Both the position numbers and the translations under genes were made by a program. Positions 1-7,372 of a DNA stretch of 15,567 bases are shown one piece after another. Origin of the DNA: an uncultured Peptococcaceae bacterium (GTDB lineage Bacteria > Bacillota > Peptococcia > Peptococcales > Peptococcaceae); assembly GCA_934229395.1 (NCBI GenBank), contig CAKQDL010000045.1, positions 1 through 15,567 on the forward strand, written 5' to 3'. Under the pieces are notes generated by a model. It was given only the letters and a program-made list of their open reading frames with translations, did no database searches and had not been told where the DNA came from. The number at the start of each line of letters is the position of its first letter. Within the stretch, counting starts at the first letter, position 1.

Positions 1-50
1 ACCTTCCCCCTCAAGGGGGAAGGCTTCATAAATGCATACACGACTATTCT
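1..50. repeat. dispersed palindromic repeat, copy at left edge
   Basis: A perfect 9-bp inverted repeat with a TCAA loop (CCTTCCCCC/GGGGGAAGG, about 3-24) is followed by 'ggcttcataaatgcatacacg'-type sequence. The same hairpin and trailing segment recur at 4566-4606, differing by one base over the first 40 or so. It belongs to the palindromic repeat family described at 4282-4732. The copy is cut by the window edge, so its full extent is unknown. It lies downstream of the metal ATPase gene and could act as its terminator or mRNA-stabilising hairpin, but no T-run is visible. Confidence 0.7.
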
Positions 51-77
51 ATAAATCGAACTTTTTCTACACGCTGA

Positions 78-96
78 AGCGCCCCTAAGGAGCGCT
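78..96. other. hairpin after the metal-ATPase stop codon
   Basis: AGCGCCCC-TAA-GGAGCGCT forms an 8-bp stem (one G-T wobble in one orientation) with a 3-nt loop, 7 bp beyond the ATPase stop. On the plus strand it is followed by a T-rich stretch, but on the minus strand, where the ATPase is transcribed, no T-run follows. It is therefore a possible mRNA 3' hairpin rather than a clear intrinsic terminator for the operon. Confidence 0.4.
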
Positions 97-102
97 CTAA
101 TT

Positions 103-2829
103 TTATTTCACCTTTTGCATGGCGCGCATGGCGTTTATAACGCAGATGATGCTCACGCCTACGTCGGCAAAGACGGCCATCCACATATTGGCCAGGCCAA
201 CGGCGGAAAGCACGAGGAGCACGGCCTTAAAGCCTAGAGCACCAATGACGTTTTGATACACAATGGTGCGCGTTCTGCGTGCAAGTTTTATAGCACGCAC
301 CACATCCCTCGGATGGTCGCTCATAAGCACCACGTCTGCTGCCTCGAGGGCTGCGTCGCTGCCTACACCACCCATGGCGATGCCAATATCGGCTCTGGCC
401 AAAACTGGTGCATCGTTAACGCCATCACCCACAAAGGCCAAGGTGCCGCCGCCTTCCATCATGCCCTCTACGGCTTTAATTTTATCCTCTGGTAGGAGGT
501 TGCCATGGACCTCGTCTAGACCAAGCTTTGTGCCCAAGACCTGAGCCACCTCGTCGCGGTCACCGCTGAGCATAGCGGTGTGATGCACGCCCAACTTATG
601 GAGCTCTTCAATGGCCTCACGCACGCCTTCCTTGACCTCATCCTCAAGGCCAAACATGGCCAAGAGCTTACCTTCTTCGGCCAAAAGCACCGAGGTGCCC
701 ATTGGGATTTTTGCTTCGTCGATCTCTATGCCTTGGGCCTTCATTAGGCGCTTGTTGCCAATGTAATAGGTTTTGCCATCAATGGCCCCACGCACACCTT
801 GGCCGGCGATGTTTTGGTAGTCCGCCACGTCTAAAAGAGTGCCCTCATTGGCCCCAACCAAGGCCTCGGCCAAAGGATGGGCAGCAAAACGCTCTAAAGA
901 TGCGGCCAATTGCAGCACCTCTTCCCTTGTGTGGCCTTCTGTGAGCACAACCTCACTCACGTGAAAGGCGCCGGCTGTGAGGGTGCCTGTTTTGTCAAAG
1001 GCCACCTGCTCAACCTTGGCCAAGGCTTCAAGATACTGGCTCCCCTTGACCAAAATATGCTGGCGGCTGGCGCCACCAATGCCGGCAAAATAAGTGAGGG
1101 GTACAGAAATAATCAGCGCGCATGGGCAACTTACAACGAGGAAGGTCAGCCCGCGGTAAATCCAAGTGGACCACTCAGCGCCCATAACGAGCGGTGGCAC
1201 AATGGCCAAAAGCAAGGCCAAGGCGCACACGAACGGCGTGTAGTAATGAGCAAAGCGGGTGATGAATTTTTCGGTTTCGGTCTTTTTGGCGCTGGCATCT
1301 TCCACCAAGGAAAGAATGCGCGCCAAGGTGGAATCGCCATACACCTTTTCTACGCGGATGGTCAAAACGCCATCGCTGTTCACGGCACCACTTTGCACCG
1401 CATCGCCACTGGCCACGTCGAAGGGACGTGATTCACCAGTTACAGCAGAGGTATCAAGGCTCGCAGAACCGCTTTCCACGGTGCCATCTAAGGCAATGCG
1501 TTCGCCAGGCTGCACCTGAATAAGCTCGCCTACGGCAACGCTTTCTGGGTCTACTTCTACCCACGCGCCGTTTCTTTGTACGCGTACTGTGTCGGGACGC
1601 ATATCCAAAAGGGCCGCAATGGAGCGCTTTGAGCGGGTAATGGCGATGTTTTGCAAAATTTCACCAACGGTGTAAAAGAGCATCACGGCCACGCCTTCAC
1701 CATATTCGCCCACAAGCATGGCCCCCAAAGACGCCACGCTCATAAGCATTTGCTCGCTAAAGAAAAATCCCCCTCTGGCAGCCTTGGTAGCCTGCACGAG
1801 AACAGGAAGCCCCACCACAAGGTAGGCCACCACAAAAAGTAAGGTTTCTAGCGGTCCCTCTGGTGCAATAAAAGTCCCTATCACAGTGAGGACCGCCAAA
1901 GCGATGCGCACCAAATCCTCCTTGGAGGATTGCAGGAGCTGACCAAGGCCTGGCTTTTGTGCGCCAGGAGCGTCTTTTTTACCTTCGAAGGCTGTAACGG
2001 TGACGTTTTTTTCTACAGCTGCCACAGCCTCACGCACACGCGCGAGCATGGCATTTGGCGCCACCTCGGTTTTTACCATGAGGGTGGCGTTCATAAGGTC
2101 GAGGCTTGCTGCCTCAACATCTGCCCACGAGGCCACCTCGCGTTCAATCACCGAGGCGCAATGGGCGCAGGTCAGCCCCTCCAAACGGTAACGCTGCCCA
2201 CCCTGTACAATTGCCGCAGCCGTATGCGTGTGCTCGTGATGCACATGGTCATGGCCACAATCGCAGGCTTCGCCGTGAGCGTGCTCGTGATGCTCATGGG
2301 CATGGTCGTGGCCACAATCGCAGGCTTCGCCGTGAGCGTGCTCGTGATGCTCATGGGCATGGTCGTGGCCGCAATCGCAACTCTCGCCGTGGGCGTGCTC
2401 GTGATGCGCGTGGTCGTGGCCGCAATCGCAGGCTTCGCCGTGGGCGTGCTCGTGATGCGCGTGGTCGTGGCCGCAATCGCAAGCTTCGCCGTGGGCGTGC
2501 TCGTGATGCGCGTGGTCGTGGCCGCAATCGCAGGCTTCGCCGTGGGCATGCTCGTGATGCTCATGGGCATGGTCGTGGCCGCAATCGCAGGCTTCGCCGT
2601 GACTATGCTTCTCTGCTCTTGTCGCCTCGGCCTTTGGCTCTATGCGCTTCACCACCTCTTGCACGCGAGCAAAAAGCGCTGCATCGTCAGTATCGGACTC
2701 CACCAAAAGCTTGCCGCTCATAAGATCCAAATTAGCCGACGCTACATCGCTCCATTTACCAATTTCCCTTTCTATGCTCGCCGCACAATGGGCACAGGTG
2801 AGGTTGGTCATCTTGTACTTGTGTAGCAT
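103..2829 (-). CDS. Zn/Cd/Pb-exporting P1B-2-type ATPase with two HMA domains and a Cys/His repeat region
   Basis: This is a membrane ATPase that pumps divalent soft metals (Zn2+, Cd2+, Pb2+) out of the cytoplasm (ZntA/CadA type). Seen in the 908-residue product: an HMA domain with CAHC at 12-15; seven Cys/His-rich repeats at about 77-202; a second HMA domain with CAHC at 221-224; membrane helices from about 305; actuator TGES at 464-467; the CPC metal site at 568-570; phosphorylation motif DKTGT with D612; HP at 651-652; and GDGVND at 801-806. The C-terminal pattern N860-x7-K868 and D889-x-G-x7-N899 matches the P1B-2 (Zn/Cd/Pb) signature rather than the Cu class. The start ATG abuts the TAA of the upstream arsR-type gene, and AGGAGG sits 8 nt upstream inside that gene, so the two are translationally coupled. 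A second Met at residue 7 is possible. Preference among metals is inferred. Confidence 0.95.
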   Translation of the reverse strand: MLHKYKMTNLTCAHCAASIEREIGKWSDVASANLDLMSGKLLVESDTDDAALFARVQEVVKRIEPKAEATRAEKHSHGEACDCGHDHAHEHHEHAHGEACDCGHDHAHHEHAHGEACDCGHDHAHHEHAHGEACDCGHDHAHHEHAHGESCDCGHDHAHEHHEHAHGEACDCGHDHAHEHHEHAHGEACDCGHDHVHHEHTHTAAAIVQGGQRYRLEGLTCAHCASVIEREVASWADVEAASLDLMNATLMVKTEVAPNAMLARVREAVAAVEKNVTVTAFEGKKDAPGAQKPGLGQLLQSSKEDLVRIALAVLTVIGTFIAPEGPLETLLFVVAYLVVGLPVLVQATKAARGGFFFSEQMLMSVASLGAMLVGEYGEGVAVMLFYTVGEILQNIAITRSKRSIAALLDMRPDTVRVQRNGAWVEVDPESVAVGELIQVQPGERIALDGTVESGSASLDTSAVTGESRPFDVASGDAVQSGAVNSDGVLTIRVEKVYGDSTLARILSLVEDASAKKTETEKFITRFAHYYTPFVCALALLLAIVPPLVMGAEWSTWIYRGLTFLVVSCPCALIISVPLTYFAGIGGASRQHILVKGSQYLEALAKVEQVAFDKTGTLTAGAFHVSEVVLTEGHTREEVLQLAASLERFAAHPLAEALVGANEGTLLDVADYQNIAGQGVRGAIDGKTYYIGNKRLMKAQGIEIDEAKIPMGTSVLLAEEGKLLAMFGLEDEVKEGVREAIEELHKLGVHHTAMLSGDRDEVAQVLGTKLGLDEVHGNLLPEDKIKAVEGMMEGGGTLAFVGDGVNDAPVLARADIGIAMGGVGSDAALEAADVVLMSDHPRDVVRAIKLARRTRTIVYQNVIGALGFKAVLLVLSAVGLANMWMAVFADVGVSIICVINAMRAMQKVK
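2224..2601 (-). repeat. in-frame tandem repeats encoding Cys/His metal-binding units
   Basis: Seven consecutive units of 51 or 57 bp each encode HGE(A/S)CDCGHDH followed by AHHEHA or AHEHHEHA. The units are nearly identical at the DNA level, which points to recent duplication and to possible copy-number change by slippage. They lie between the two HMA domains of the metal ATPase. Each unit offers a CxC pair and several histidines, so the array could bind many metal ions. Confidence 0.9.
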
Positions 2830-3219
2830 TTATGCTTCCTCCTTTTCCTGCACGTGCTCAAGCCCCTGGCTAAAGAGAAGGGATACATGGGCATCGGCCA
2901 AAGAATAATACATACTGCGGCCCTCGCGACGCGCCCGCACCAGCTTGGCATTTTTTAAAAGGCGCAGCTGATGGCTCACCGCCGACTGGGTCATTTCGAG
3001 CGATTCGGCCAGTTCGCACACGCACATTTCGTGCAAACTCAAGGCCCAGAGAATTTTTACGCGCGTAGGCTCACCCAAGACCTTGAAGAGCTCCGATAAC
3101 TTTTCAATGGTGGCCGCTTGGGGCATATTGTTGTGGGTGTGCTGCATAAGATCCTCACGCACATGATGTGCCGCGCACAGCTCCACCCCATCGTTTATAG
3201 GTGCATGGTTCACTTTCAT
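2830..3219 (-). CDS. ArsR/SmtB-family metal-sensing repressor
   Basis: This winged-helix repressor very likely controls itself and the adjoining ATPase gene, releasing DNA when Zn or Cd binds. The C-terminal helix carries D-x-H-x10-H-x2-E (the segment starting DAHVSLL), which reproduces the alpha-5 Zn-site ligand pattern of SmtB and resembles CzrA. The HTH is around ESLEMTQSAVSHQLRLLKNA. The MCVCEL segment corresponds to the alpha-3 ELCVCD motif of CadC/ArsR proteins, so a second thiolate site is possible. The N-terminus is rich in His and Cys. The stop codon touches the ATPase start. The ATG at 3219 is only 2 nt from AGGAGG, whereas a GTG at 3213 is 8 nt away, so the real start may be GTG, giving 127 residues. 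Promoter and operator lie at 3229-3285. Confidence 0.93.
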   Translation of the reverse strand: MKVNHAPINDGVELCAAHHVREDLMQHTHNNMPQAATIEKLSELFKVLGEPTRVKILWALSLHEMCVCELAESLEMTQSAVSHQLRLLKNAKLVRARREGRSMYYSLADAHVSLLFSQGLEHVQEKEEA

Positions 3220-3228
3220 AGCCTCCTT

Positions 3229-3285
3229 ATGTATGAGTGTTTGTTCATATGTTCATATTGTACACATGGTGTACCCAGCTGTCAA
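3229..3285 (-). promoter_or_regulatory. promoter and metal-responsive operator of the arsR/ATPase operon
   Basis: On the minus strand, TTGACA (3285-3280), a 17-bp spacer and TACAAT (3262-3257) form a near-consensus promoter. Just downstream, across the predicted transcription start, are two direct copies of TATGAACA (3257-3250, 3249-3242) and an imperfect 6-2-6 inverted repeat (plus strand TGAGTG-TT-TGTTCA, 3234-3247). This matches the TGAACA-N2-TGTTCA core of SmtB/CzrA operators. A separate perfect inverted repeat, GTACAC-ATG-GTGTAC (3260-3274), lies in the spacer and overlaps the -10 box. Bound repressor would block RNA polymerase directly. Confidence 0.8.
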
Positions 3286-3315
3286 TAAAGATTAGCCAAC
3301 ATTTCTCAAAAAGTG

Positions 3316-3344
3316 TTGTTTAACGCGCCCATATTGGCTACAAT
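3316..3344 (+). promoter_or_regulatory. promoter of the DegV-family gene
   Basis: TTGTTT (3316-3321), a 17-bp spacer and TACAAT (3339-3344) stand 55 bp before the start codon. The promoter is divergent from the arsR promoter, with about 30 bp between the two -35 boxes. Confidence 0.65.
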
Positions 3345-3399
3345 AGCCTTATAAAATAAAGTTTTCAGACTTTTATCATATTAGAATAGAGGATTTGCT

Positions 3400-4278
3400 A
3401 TGAACGATTATGTTATTAGCTGTTGTACCCCTGTAGACTATACCAAGGAAGCCTTGGCGGAGCTTGGTGTAGAAACTGTTTTTTATCACATTCTTTTAGA
3501 TGGCGAGGATTACGCCGACGATTTTGGCGAAAGCATCAGCGCCGAAACCCTGCGTATGTACCTTGTGGCCGGCCACGATGTTAAAACCTCTCAGGTCAGC
3601 GTGGGTGAATACCTCACCTTCTTCCGCCCATTTTTGGAAGCAGGCCGCGATATCTTGCACATCACCCTATCAAGCGGCCTTTCTGGCACCCTAAACTCTG
3701 CCACCTTGGCCTCTCGTCAGCTTTTGGAAGAATTTCCTGAGCGCAAAATTTTGGTGGTGGATTCCTTGGGTGGCTCTTGCGGCTATGGGATGATTGTTGA
3801 GGAGGCTGCAAAACTGCGCAACAGTGGCAAAAACATTGAGGAAGTGCGTGATTGGGTCGAAGATCACCGCCTCGAAGTGCAGCACGCCTTCTTCTCCACC
3901 GACCTCACCTACTTTATCAAGGGTGGCCGCATTCCACGCGCTGCTGGTATCCTCGCCCAAAAGATGAAAATTTGTCCAATCATCACCGGTAACGCGGCCG
4001 GCGAGATGGTCATGAGCGACAAAATTCGCACCAAAAAGAAAGCCATGAACCGCATTGTTGAACGCATTGACGAGCTGGCTACCGGCGGCTACAACTACAC
4101 AGGCAAGGTGATGATTTCCCACACTGATCCCCAGCTTGCCGAAGAAACAGCGGCCCTTGTGCGCGAACGCTGCCCACATATTTCTGACCTCGTTGTACGT
4201 CCCCTAGGCGTTACCTTTAGCAGCCACAGCGGTCCCGGCTGCGTCGCCCTCTTCTTCTGGGGCCAAAAACGCGTATAA
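3400..4278 (+). CDS. DegV-family (FakB-like) fatty-acid-binding protein
   Basis: DegV/FakB proteins bind one fatty acid and present it to a fatty acid kinase (FakA), whose acyl-phosphate product feeds phospholipid synthesis. The 292-residue length is typical. Family signatures are visible in order: KTSQVS at 62-67, SSGLSGT at 91-97, D121-S122 followed by a Gly-rich turn (GGSCGYG), LTYFIKGGRIP at 169-179, and SSHSGPG at 274-280, close to the H-x-GPG lipid head-group loop. The start ATG has GAGGA 6 nt upstream. The gene is monocistronic, with its own promoter upstream and a repeat element immediately after the stop. The family assignment is firm. The bound lipid and partner kinase cannot be told, and no fakA gene is in the window. 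Confidence 0.93.
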   Translation: MNDYVISCCTPVDYTKEALAELGVETVFYHILLDGEDYADDFGESISAETLRMYLVAGHDVKTSQVSVGEYLTFFRPFLEAGRDILHITLSSGLSGTLNSATLASRQLLEEFPERKILVVDSLGGSCGYGMIVEEAAKLRNSGKNIEEVRDWVEDHRLEVQHAFFSTDLTYFIKGGRIPRAAGILAQKMKICPIITGNAAGEMVMSDKIRTKKKAMNRIVERIDELATGGYNYTGKVMISHTDPQLAEETAALVRERCPHISDLVVRPLGVTFSSHSGPGCVALFFWGQKRV

Positions 4279-4281
4279 TAC

Positions 4282-4732
4282 AAAAAAGGGACGAGTGGGA
4301 AATAGACATACAGCCTTCAAATGAATAGATAAAGCCTTCTCCTCTTTTAAAGGGGAGAAGGCTTACAGACTGTAGAAAAACCTAAAGCGTGTATGTGAAT
4401 AGAAAGATTTGGAGAATAGCACGAGCCTTCTCCACCTGGGGAGAAGGTGGCGGCGTAGCCGACGGATGAGGGGTATGAGCGCCAGCGAATGATCGATTTA
4501 GCTGTAAAGTGCGGTGAAAATACACCCTCATCCGAGTTTTCTTCCGCCCTGCTCCAGAAAACCCACCTTCCCCCTCAAGGGGGAAGGCTTCACAAATGCA
4601 TACACGCCTATGGTGAAAATATACCTTTATCGACAGTCTGAAAGCCTTCTCCTCTTTTAAAGGGGAGAAGGCTTATTCATTAGCATTTACGCATTTTTTC
4701 AGAATCGCTATTTCCCGCTCGTCTCCCTTTTT
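4282..4732. repeat. nested palindromic repeat element (element 1)
   Basis: This gene-free block has matching inverted ends: AAAAAAGGGACGAGTGGG at the left, and the reverse complement of CCCGCTCGTCTCCCTTTTT at the right, each continuing as GAAATAG. Inside, a 33-bp hairpin (AAGCCTTCTCC...GGGAGAAGGCTT) occurs twice in direct orientation, at 4332-4364 and 4642-4674. Between these copies is a second palindrome whose arms begin CAGACTGT (about 4366) and end ACAGTCTG (about 4633), and which itself contains a CCTTCCCCC/GGGGGAAGG hairpin (4566-4587). The arrangement is concentric, as if one repeat had inserted in or recombined with another. The left arm (about 4301-4340) recurs almost exactly at 5648-5686. 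No protein is encoded. Confidence 0.75.
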
Positions 4733-4756
4733 GTGCGCTCTTAACATTATCTTAAA

Positions 4757-4785
4757 TTGCTTCACGCCTCTCTAGCGCGTATAAT
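4757..4785 (+). promoter_or_regulatory. promoter of the small alarmone synthetase gene
   Basis: TTGCTT (4757-4762), a 17-bp spacer and a perfect TATAAT (4780-4785) lie 48 bp before the start codon and just outside the end of repeat element 1. Confidence 0.75.
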
Positions 4786-4833
4786 AGATGGAGAATCTTA
4801 TGCATTTATGCATGCACCTTTTAGGAGGAAACA

Positions 4834-5628
4834 ATGGATATAGAAAGCTTACACAAGCACATGAACGAACACGGCACCAATATGGCCAGCCTCACCACCT
4901 ATCTAACAGAAAACGGCATTGATTTAACCAGTGTAAAAAATTATATCAAGGAAAACGGCTTGGATACTGCATTAGCCAGCCCAGAAAAATTACTTGAATA
5001 TGCCACCGATCAAATTTATGCATACCGTCGCCTTATGGCTTACTACAATTGCGCCATGATGGAAATAGAAACGAAGTTCAAGGTCATCAATGAATCCTTC
5101 TCGTGCCAATACGAGCGCAACCCTATTGAGTCCATTAAAACGCGCTTAAAAAGTATGTCGAGCATCAAAGAAAAGCTCGAACGTCGCCACAAGCCCTTCA
5201 CCGCTGCCTCTGTGGAGGAAAACCTCTTCGACGTGGCCGGCGTGCGCGTGATTTGCTCCTTTGTGGATGACGTGTACAAGGTGGCTGATGCCCTTGTGCG
5301 CCAGGACGATATTTTGCTTATTGAGCGCAAGGATTACATTGAAAACCCAAAGGAAAATGGCTACCGTAGCCTCCATCTTATTGTGCAGGTGCCAATTTTC
5401 TTGGCCAACGAAAAACGTATGATGAATGTTGAAATCCAACTGCGCACCATCGCCATGGATTTTTGGGCCAGCCTCGAGCATCAGTTGCGCTACAAAAAAG
5501 ACAACCTCATCACCGATACCATGGCCCAAGATCTCAAAAACTGCGCCACCATATCCACCGACCTCGACAATATGATGAACGCCCTATGCAACCGCATCTA
5601 CGAAGACGGCCACGGCAAGGGGCTGTAA
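4834..5628 (+). CDS. small alarmone synthetase, RelQ/YjbM-like (p)ppGpp synthetase
   Basis: This enzyme transfers pyrophosphate from ATP to GDP or GTP to make (p)ppGpp, the stringent-response alarmone. It has the RelA/SpoT synthetase domain only: no HD hydrolase, TGS or ACT domain is present. Motifs seen: R104-x-K106, D133-x-x-G-x-R138, DYI at 167-169, NGYRSLH at 175-181, the catalytic E200 in EIQLRT, and FW-x3-EH-x3-YK at 210-221, closely resembling B. subtilis YjbM/SasB. The protein has 264 residues, against about 210 in typical RelQ. The extra length is largely an N-terminal extension of about 75 residues that contains two related segments (YLTENGIDL, YIKENGLDT). The start is supported by AGGAGG 5 nt upstream. 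The stop codon lies at the very edge of repeat element 2. Function is firm; regulation through the extension is inferred. Confidence 0.9.
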   Translation: MDIESLHKHMNEHGTNMASLTTYLTENGIDLTSVKNYIKENGLDTALASPEKLLEYATDQIYAYRRLMAYYNCAMMEIETKFKVINESFSCQYERNPIESIKTRLKSMSSIKEKLERRHKPFTAASVEENLFDVAGVRVICSFVDDVYKVADALVRQDDILLIERKDYIENPKENGYRSLHLIVQVPIFLANEKRMMNVEIQLRTIAMDFWASLEHQLRYKKDNLITDTMAQDLKNCATISTDLDNMMNALCNRIYEDGHGKGL

Positions 5629-5855
5629 AAAAAGGAGACGAACGGAAAATAGACATACAGCCTTCAAATGAATAGATAAAGCCTTCCACCCCCCTCATCC
5701 GTCGCCACCGCAAAAACCACGCGGTGATGCCACTAATTCCGACGTGAGCAGAGCGAGCTAGTCCCCTTTCGGGGACCCTCTGAGAGGTGGAAGGCTTATT
5801 CTATTGCATATACGTATTTTCAAAAATCGCTATTTCCTGCTTGTCCCCTCTTTTT
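5627..5855. repeat. palindromic repeat element bridging convergent genes (element 2)
   Basis: A large imperfect palindrome lies between the alarmone synthetase and glycerol kinase ends. The left arm begins AAAAAAAGGAGACGAACGG and continues AAAATAGACATACAG. The right arm, read on the minus strand, begins AAAAAGAGGGGACAAGCAGG and continues AAATAGCGA. Inner stems are AAGCCTTCCACC (5679-5690) with GGTGGAAGGCTT (5786-5797), and GTCCCC-TTTC-GGGGAC (5761-5776). The terminal A-runs and T-runs overlap the stop codons of both genes. With hairpins followed by T-runs on each strand, it probably acts as a bidirectional terminator. Its left arm matches that of element 1. Confidence 0.75.
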
Positions 5856-7335
5856 ATTTCGTTAGCGTACGTGCGACGGCTTCTTTCCAGCCGTCGTAAT
5901 TTTTTTTGCGCGATTCTTCGTCCATTTGTGGGGCGAAGCGTTTGTCTAGGGCGTAGGAGGCGCGGGCGTCGGCTTCGTCCTTCCAAAAGCCTACTTCAAG
6001 GCCGGCTAGGAGGGCGGCACCTAGGGCTGTGGATTCTACGCATTTTGGGCGCTCTACGGCGCGGGCCAAAATATCGGCTTGAAACTGCATGAGGAAGCTG
6101 TTTTGGCTGGCGCCACCGTCGACGCGCAAGCTTTCTAGGGTGACACCGGTGTCGGCTTCCATGGCTTCTAGCACGTCGCGGGTTTGGTAGGCAATGCCTT
6201 CTAAGGCAGCGCGGATGATGTGGCTGCGGCCTGTACCACGGGTGAGGCCAAAAATGGCCCCGCGGGCATACATATCCCAATAAGGTGCCCCTAGGCCAAC
6301 AAAGGCTGGTACCACATAAACGCCATCGTTGCCATCGAGCTTTTCGGCAAAAAAGGCACTGTCGGAGGCTTCTTCTATAAAGCGCATTTCATCGCGTAGC
6401 CACTGAATCACGGCACCACCCACAAAGATGGAGCCTTCTAGGGCATAGTCGGGTGCTTTGTCGCGGCCTGCGGCAATGGTTGTTACCAGGCCGTGGCTGC
6501 TCTTGGTGGCGTCCTTGCCAATGTTCATAAGAAGGAAGCAGCCTGTGCCATAGGTGTTTTTGGCCTGGCCCTTTTCCCAACACAGCTGACCATAAAGGGC
6601 CGATTGCTGATCACCGGCAATGCCGGCAATAGGCACCTCTACATGGGCTGCACCAATGGAGGCCTTGCCAAAATGATGGCCCGATGGATGCACCTCGGGG
6701 AGCATCACGCGTGGAATATCAAAATACGCCAAAAGCTCATCGTCCCAATCGAGGGTATTGATGTTAAAAAGCATGGTGCGTGATGCATTGGTGTAATCGG
6801 TGGCGTGGGTGCGGCCTTCGGTGAGCTTCCAAAGAATCCATGTGTCTACGGTACCAAAAAGGAGCTCGCCAGCTTTGGCACGGCTTCTGTCTGGGTCCAC
6901 CTCATCCAAAATCCACTTGAGCTTGGTGGCCGAAAAATACGCATCCACCACCAGGCCCGTCTTATCTAAGATGGGCTTCTCCCATCCCTGGGCCTTGAGC
7001 TCTTCGCAAAAATCCGCAGTGCGACGGCATTGCCACACAATGGCATTATACACAGGGCGGCCAGTGTCCTTTTCCCACACAATGGTGGTTTCGCGCTGGT
7101 TGGTAATACCTAGGGCGCACACGTCCTGTGGGTGAATGTTTTTTACTGCAAGCATTTCTTGTAGCACGCCAAAGCTGGAGGCCCACAATTCCATCGGGTC
7201 CTCTTCTACCCAGCCTGGATGCGGATAATGCTGCGCAATTTCCTGCTGGCGCATACATACAATGTCTTGGTTATGGTCAAAGGCAATGGCACGGCTTGAG
7301 GTGGTGCCAATATCTAACGCTACAACGTAGCCCAT
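5854..7335 (-). CDS. glpK: glycerol kinase
   Basis: This cytoplasmic enzyme phosphorylates glycerol with ATP to sn-glycerol 3-phosphate. The 493-residue FGGY-family protein shows DIGTTSSR at 8-15 (phosphate loop), Q80-R81-E82 (glycerol binding), Y133, D242 in AGDQQSALYG (catalytic base, equivalent to E. coli D245), T264-G265 (nucleotide site), GLGAPYWD at 347-354 and DGGASQNSF at 406-414. The open frame runs upstream to 7419, but that extension overlaps the terminator of the previous gene. The ATG at 7335 has AAAGGA 8 nt upstream and fits the family's N-terminus, so I chose it. The regulatory histidine phosphorylated by HPr in enterococcal GlpK seems absent. No glpF, glpD or glpO is nearby, so the gene stands alone. 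It converges with the alarmone synthetase gene. Confidence 0.96.
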   Translation of the reverse strand: MGYVVALDIGTTSSRAIAFDHNQDIVCMRQQEIAQHYPHPGWVEEDPMELWASSFGVLQEMLAVKNIHPQDVCALGITNQRETTIVWEKDTGRPVYNAIVWQCRRTADFCEELKAQGWEKPILDKTGLVVDAYFSATKLKWILDEVDPDRSRAKAGELLFGTVDTWILWKLTEGRTHATDYTNASRTMLFNINTLDWDDELLAYFDIPRVMLPEVHPSGHHFGKASIGAAHVEVPIAGIAGDQQSALYGQLCWEKGQAKNTYGTGCFLLMNIGKDATKSSHGLVTTIAAGRDKAPDYALEGSIFVGGAVIQWLRDEMRFIEEASDSAFFAEKLDGNDGVYVVPAFVGLGAPYWDMYARGAIFGLTRGTGRSHIIRAALEGIAYQTRDVLEAMEADTGVTLESLRVDGGASQNSFLMQFQADILARAVERPKCVESTALGAALLAGLEVGFWKDEADARASYALDKRFAPQMDEESRKKNYDGWKEAVARTLTK

Positions 7336-7372
7336 CTCTATCATCCTTTCTTTTGTAAGGCTCAATAAAACC

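Noticed and set aside
1146..1340. Short minus-strand frame inside the ATPase gene, and similar short frames within glpK and the PBP
   Set aside because: These are out-of-frame shadows with Arg/Pro-rich compositional bias and no initiation signals.
2172..2601. Tandem repeats resembling a CRISPR array
   Set aside because: The 51/57-bp units are contiguous, with no unique spacers, and stay in frame within a real gene.
1930..2826. 298-codon plus-strand open frame opposite the metal ATPase
   Set aside because: It is a shadow of the ATPase's Cys/His repeats: the periodic DNA keeps other frames open (V-L-V-M-rich nonsense). It has no ribosome-binding site, and the minus-strand frame has every P1B ATPase motif.
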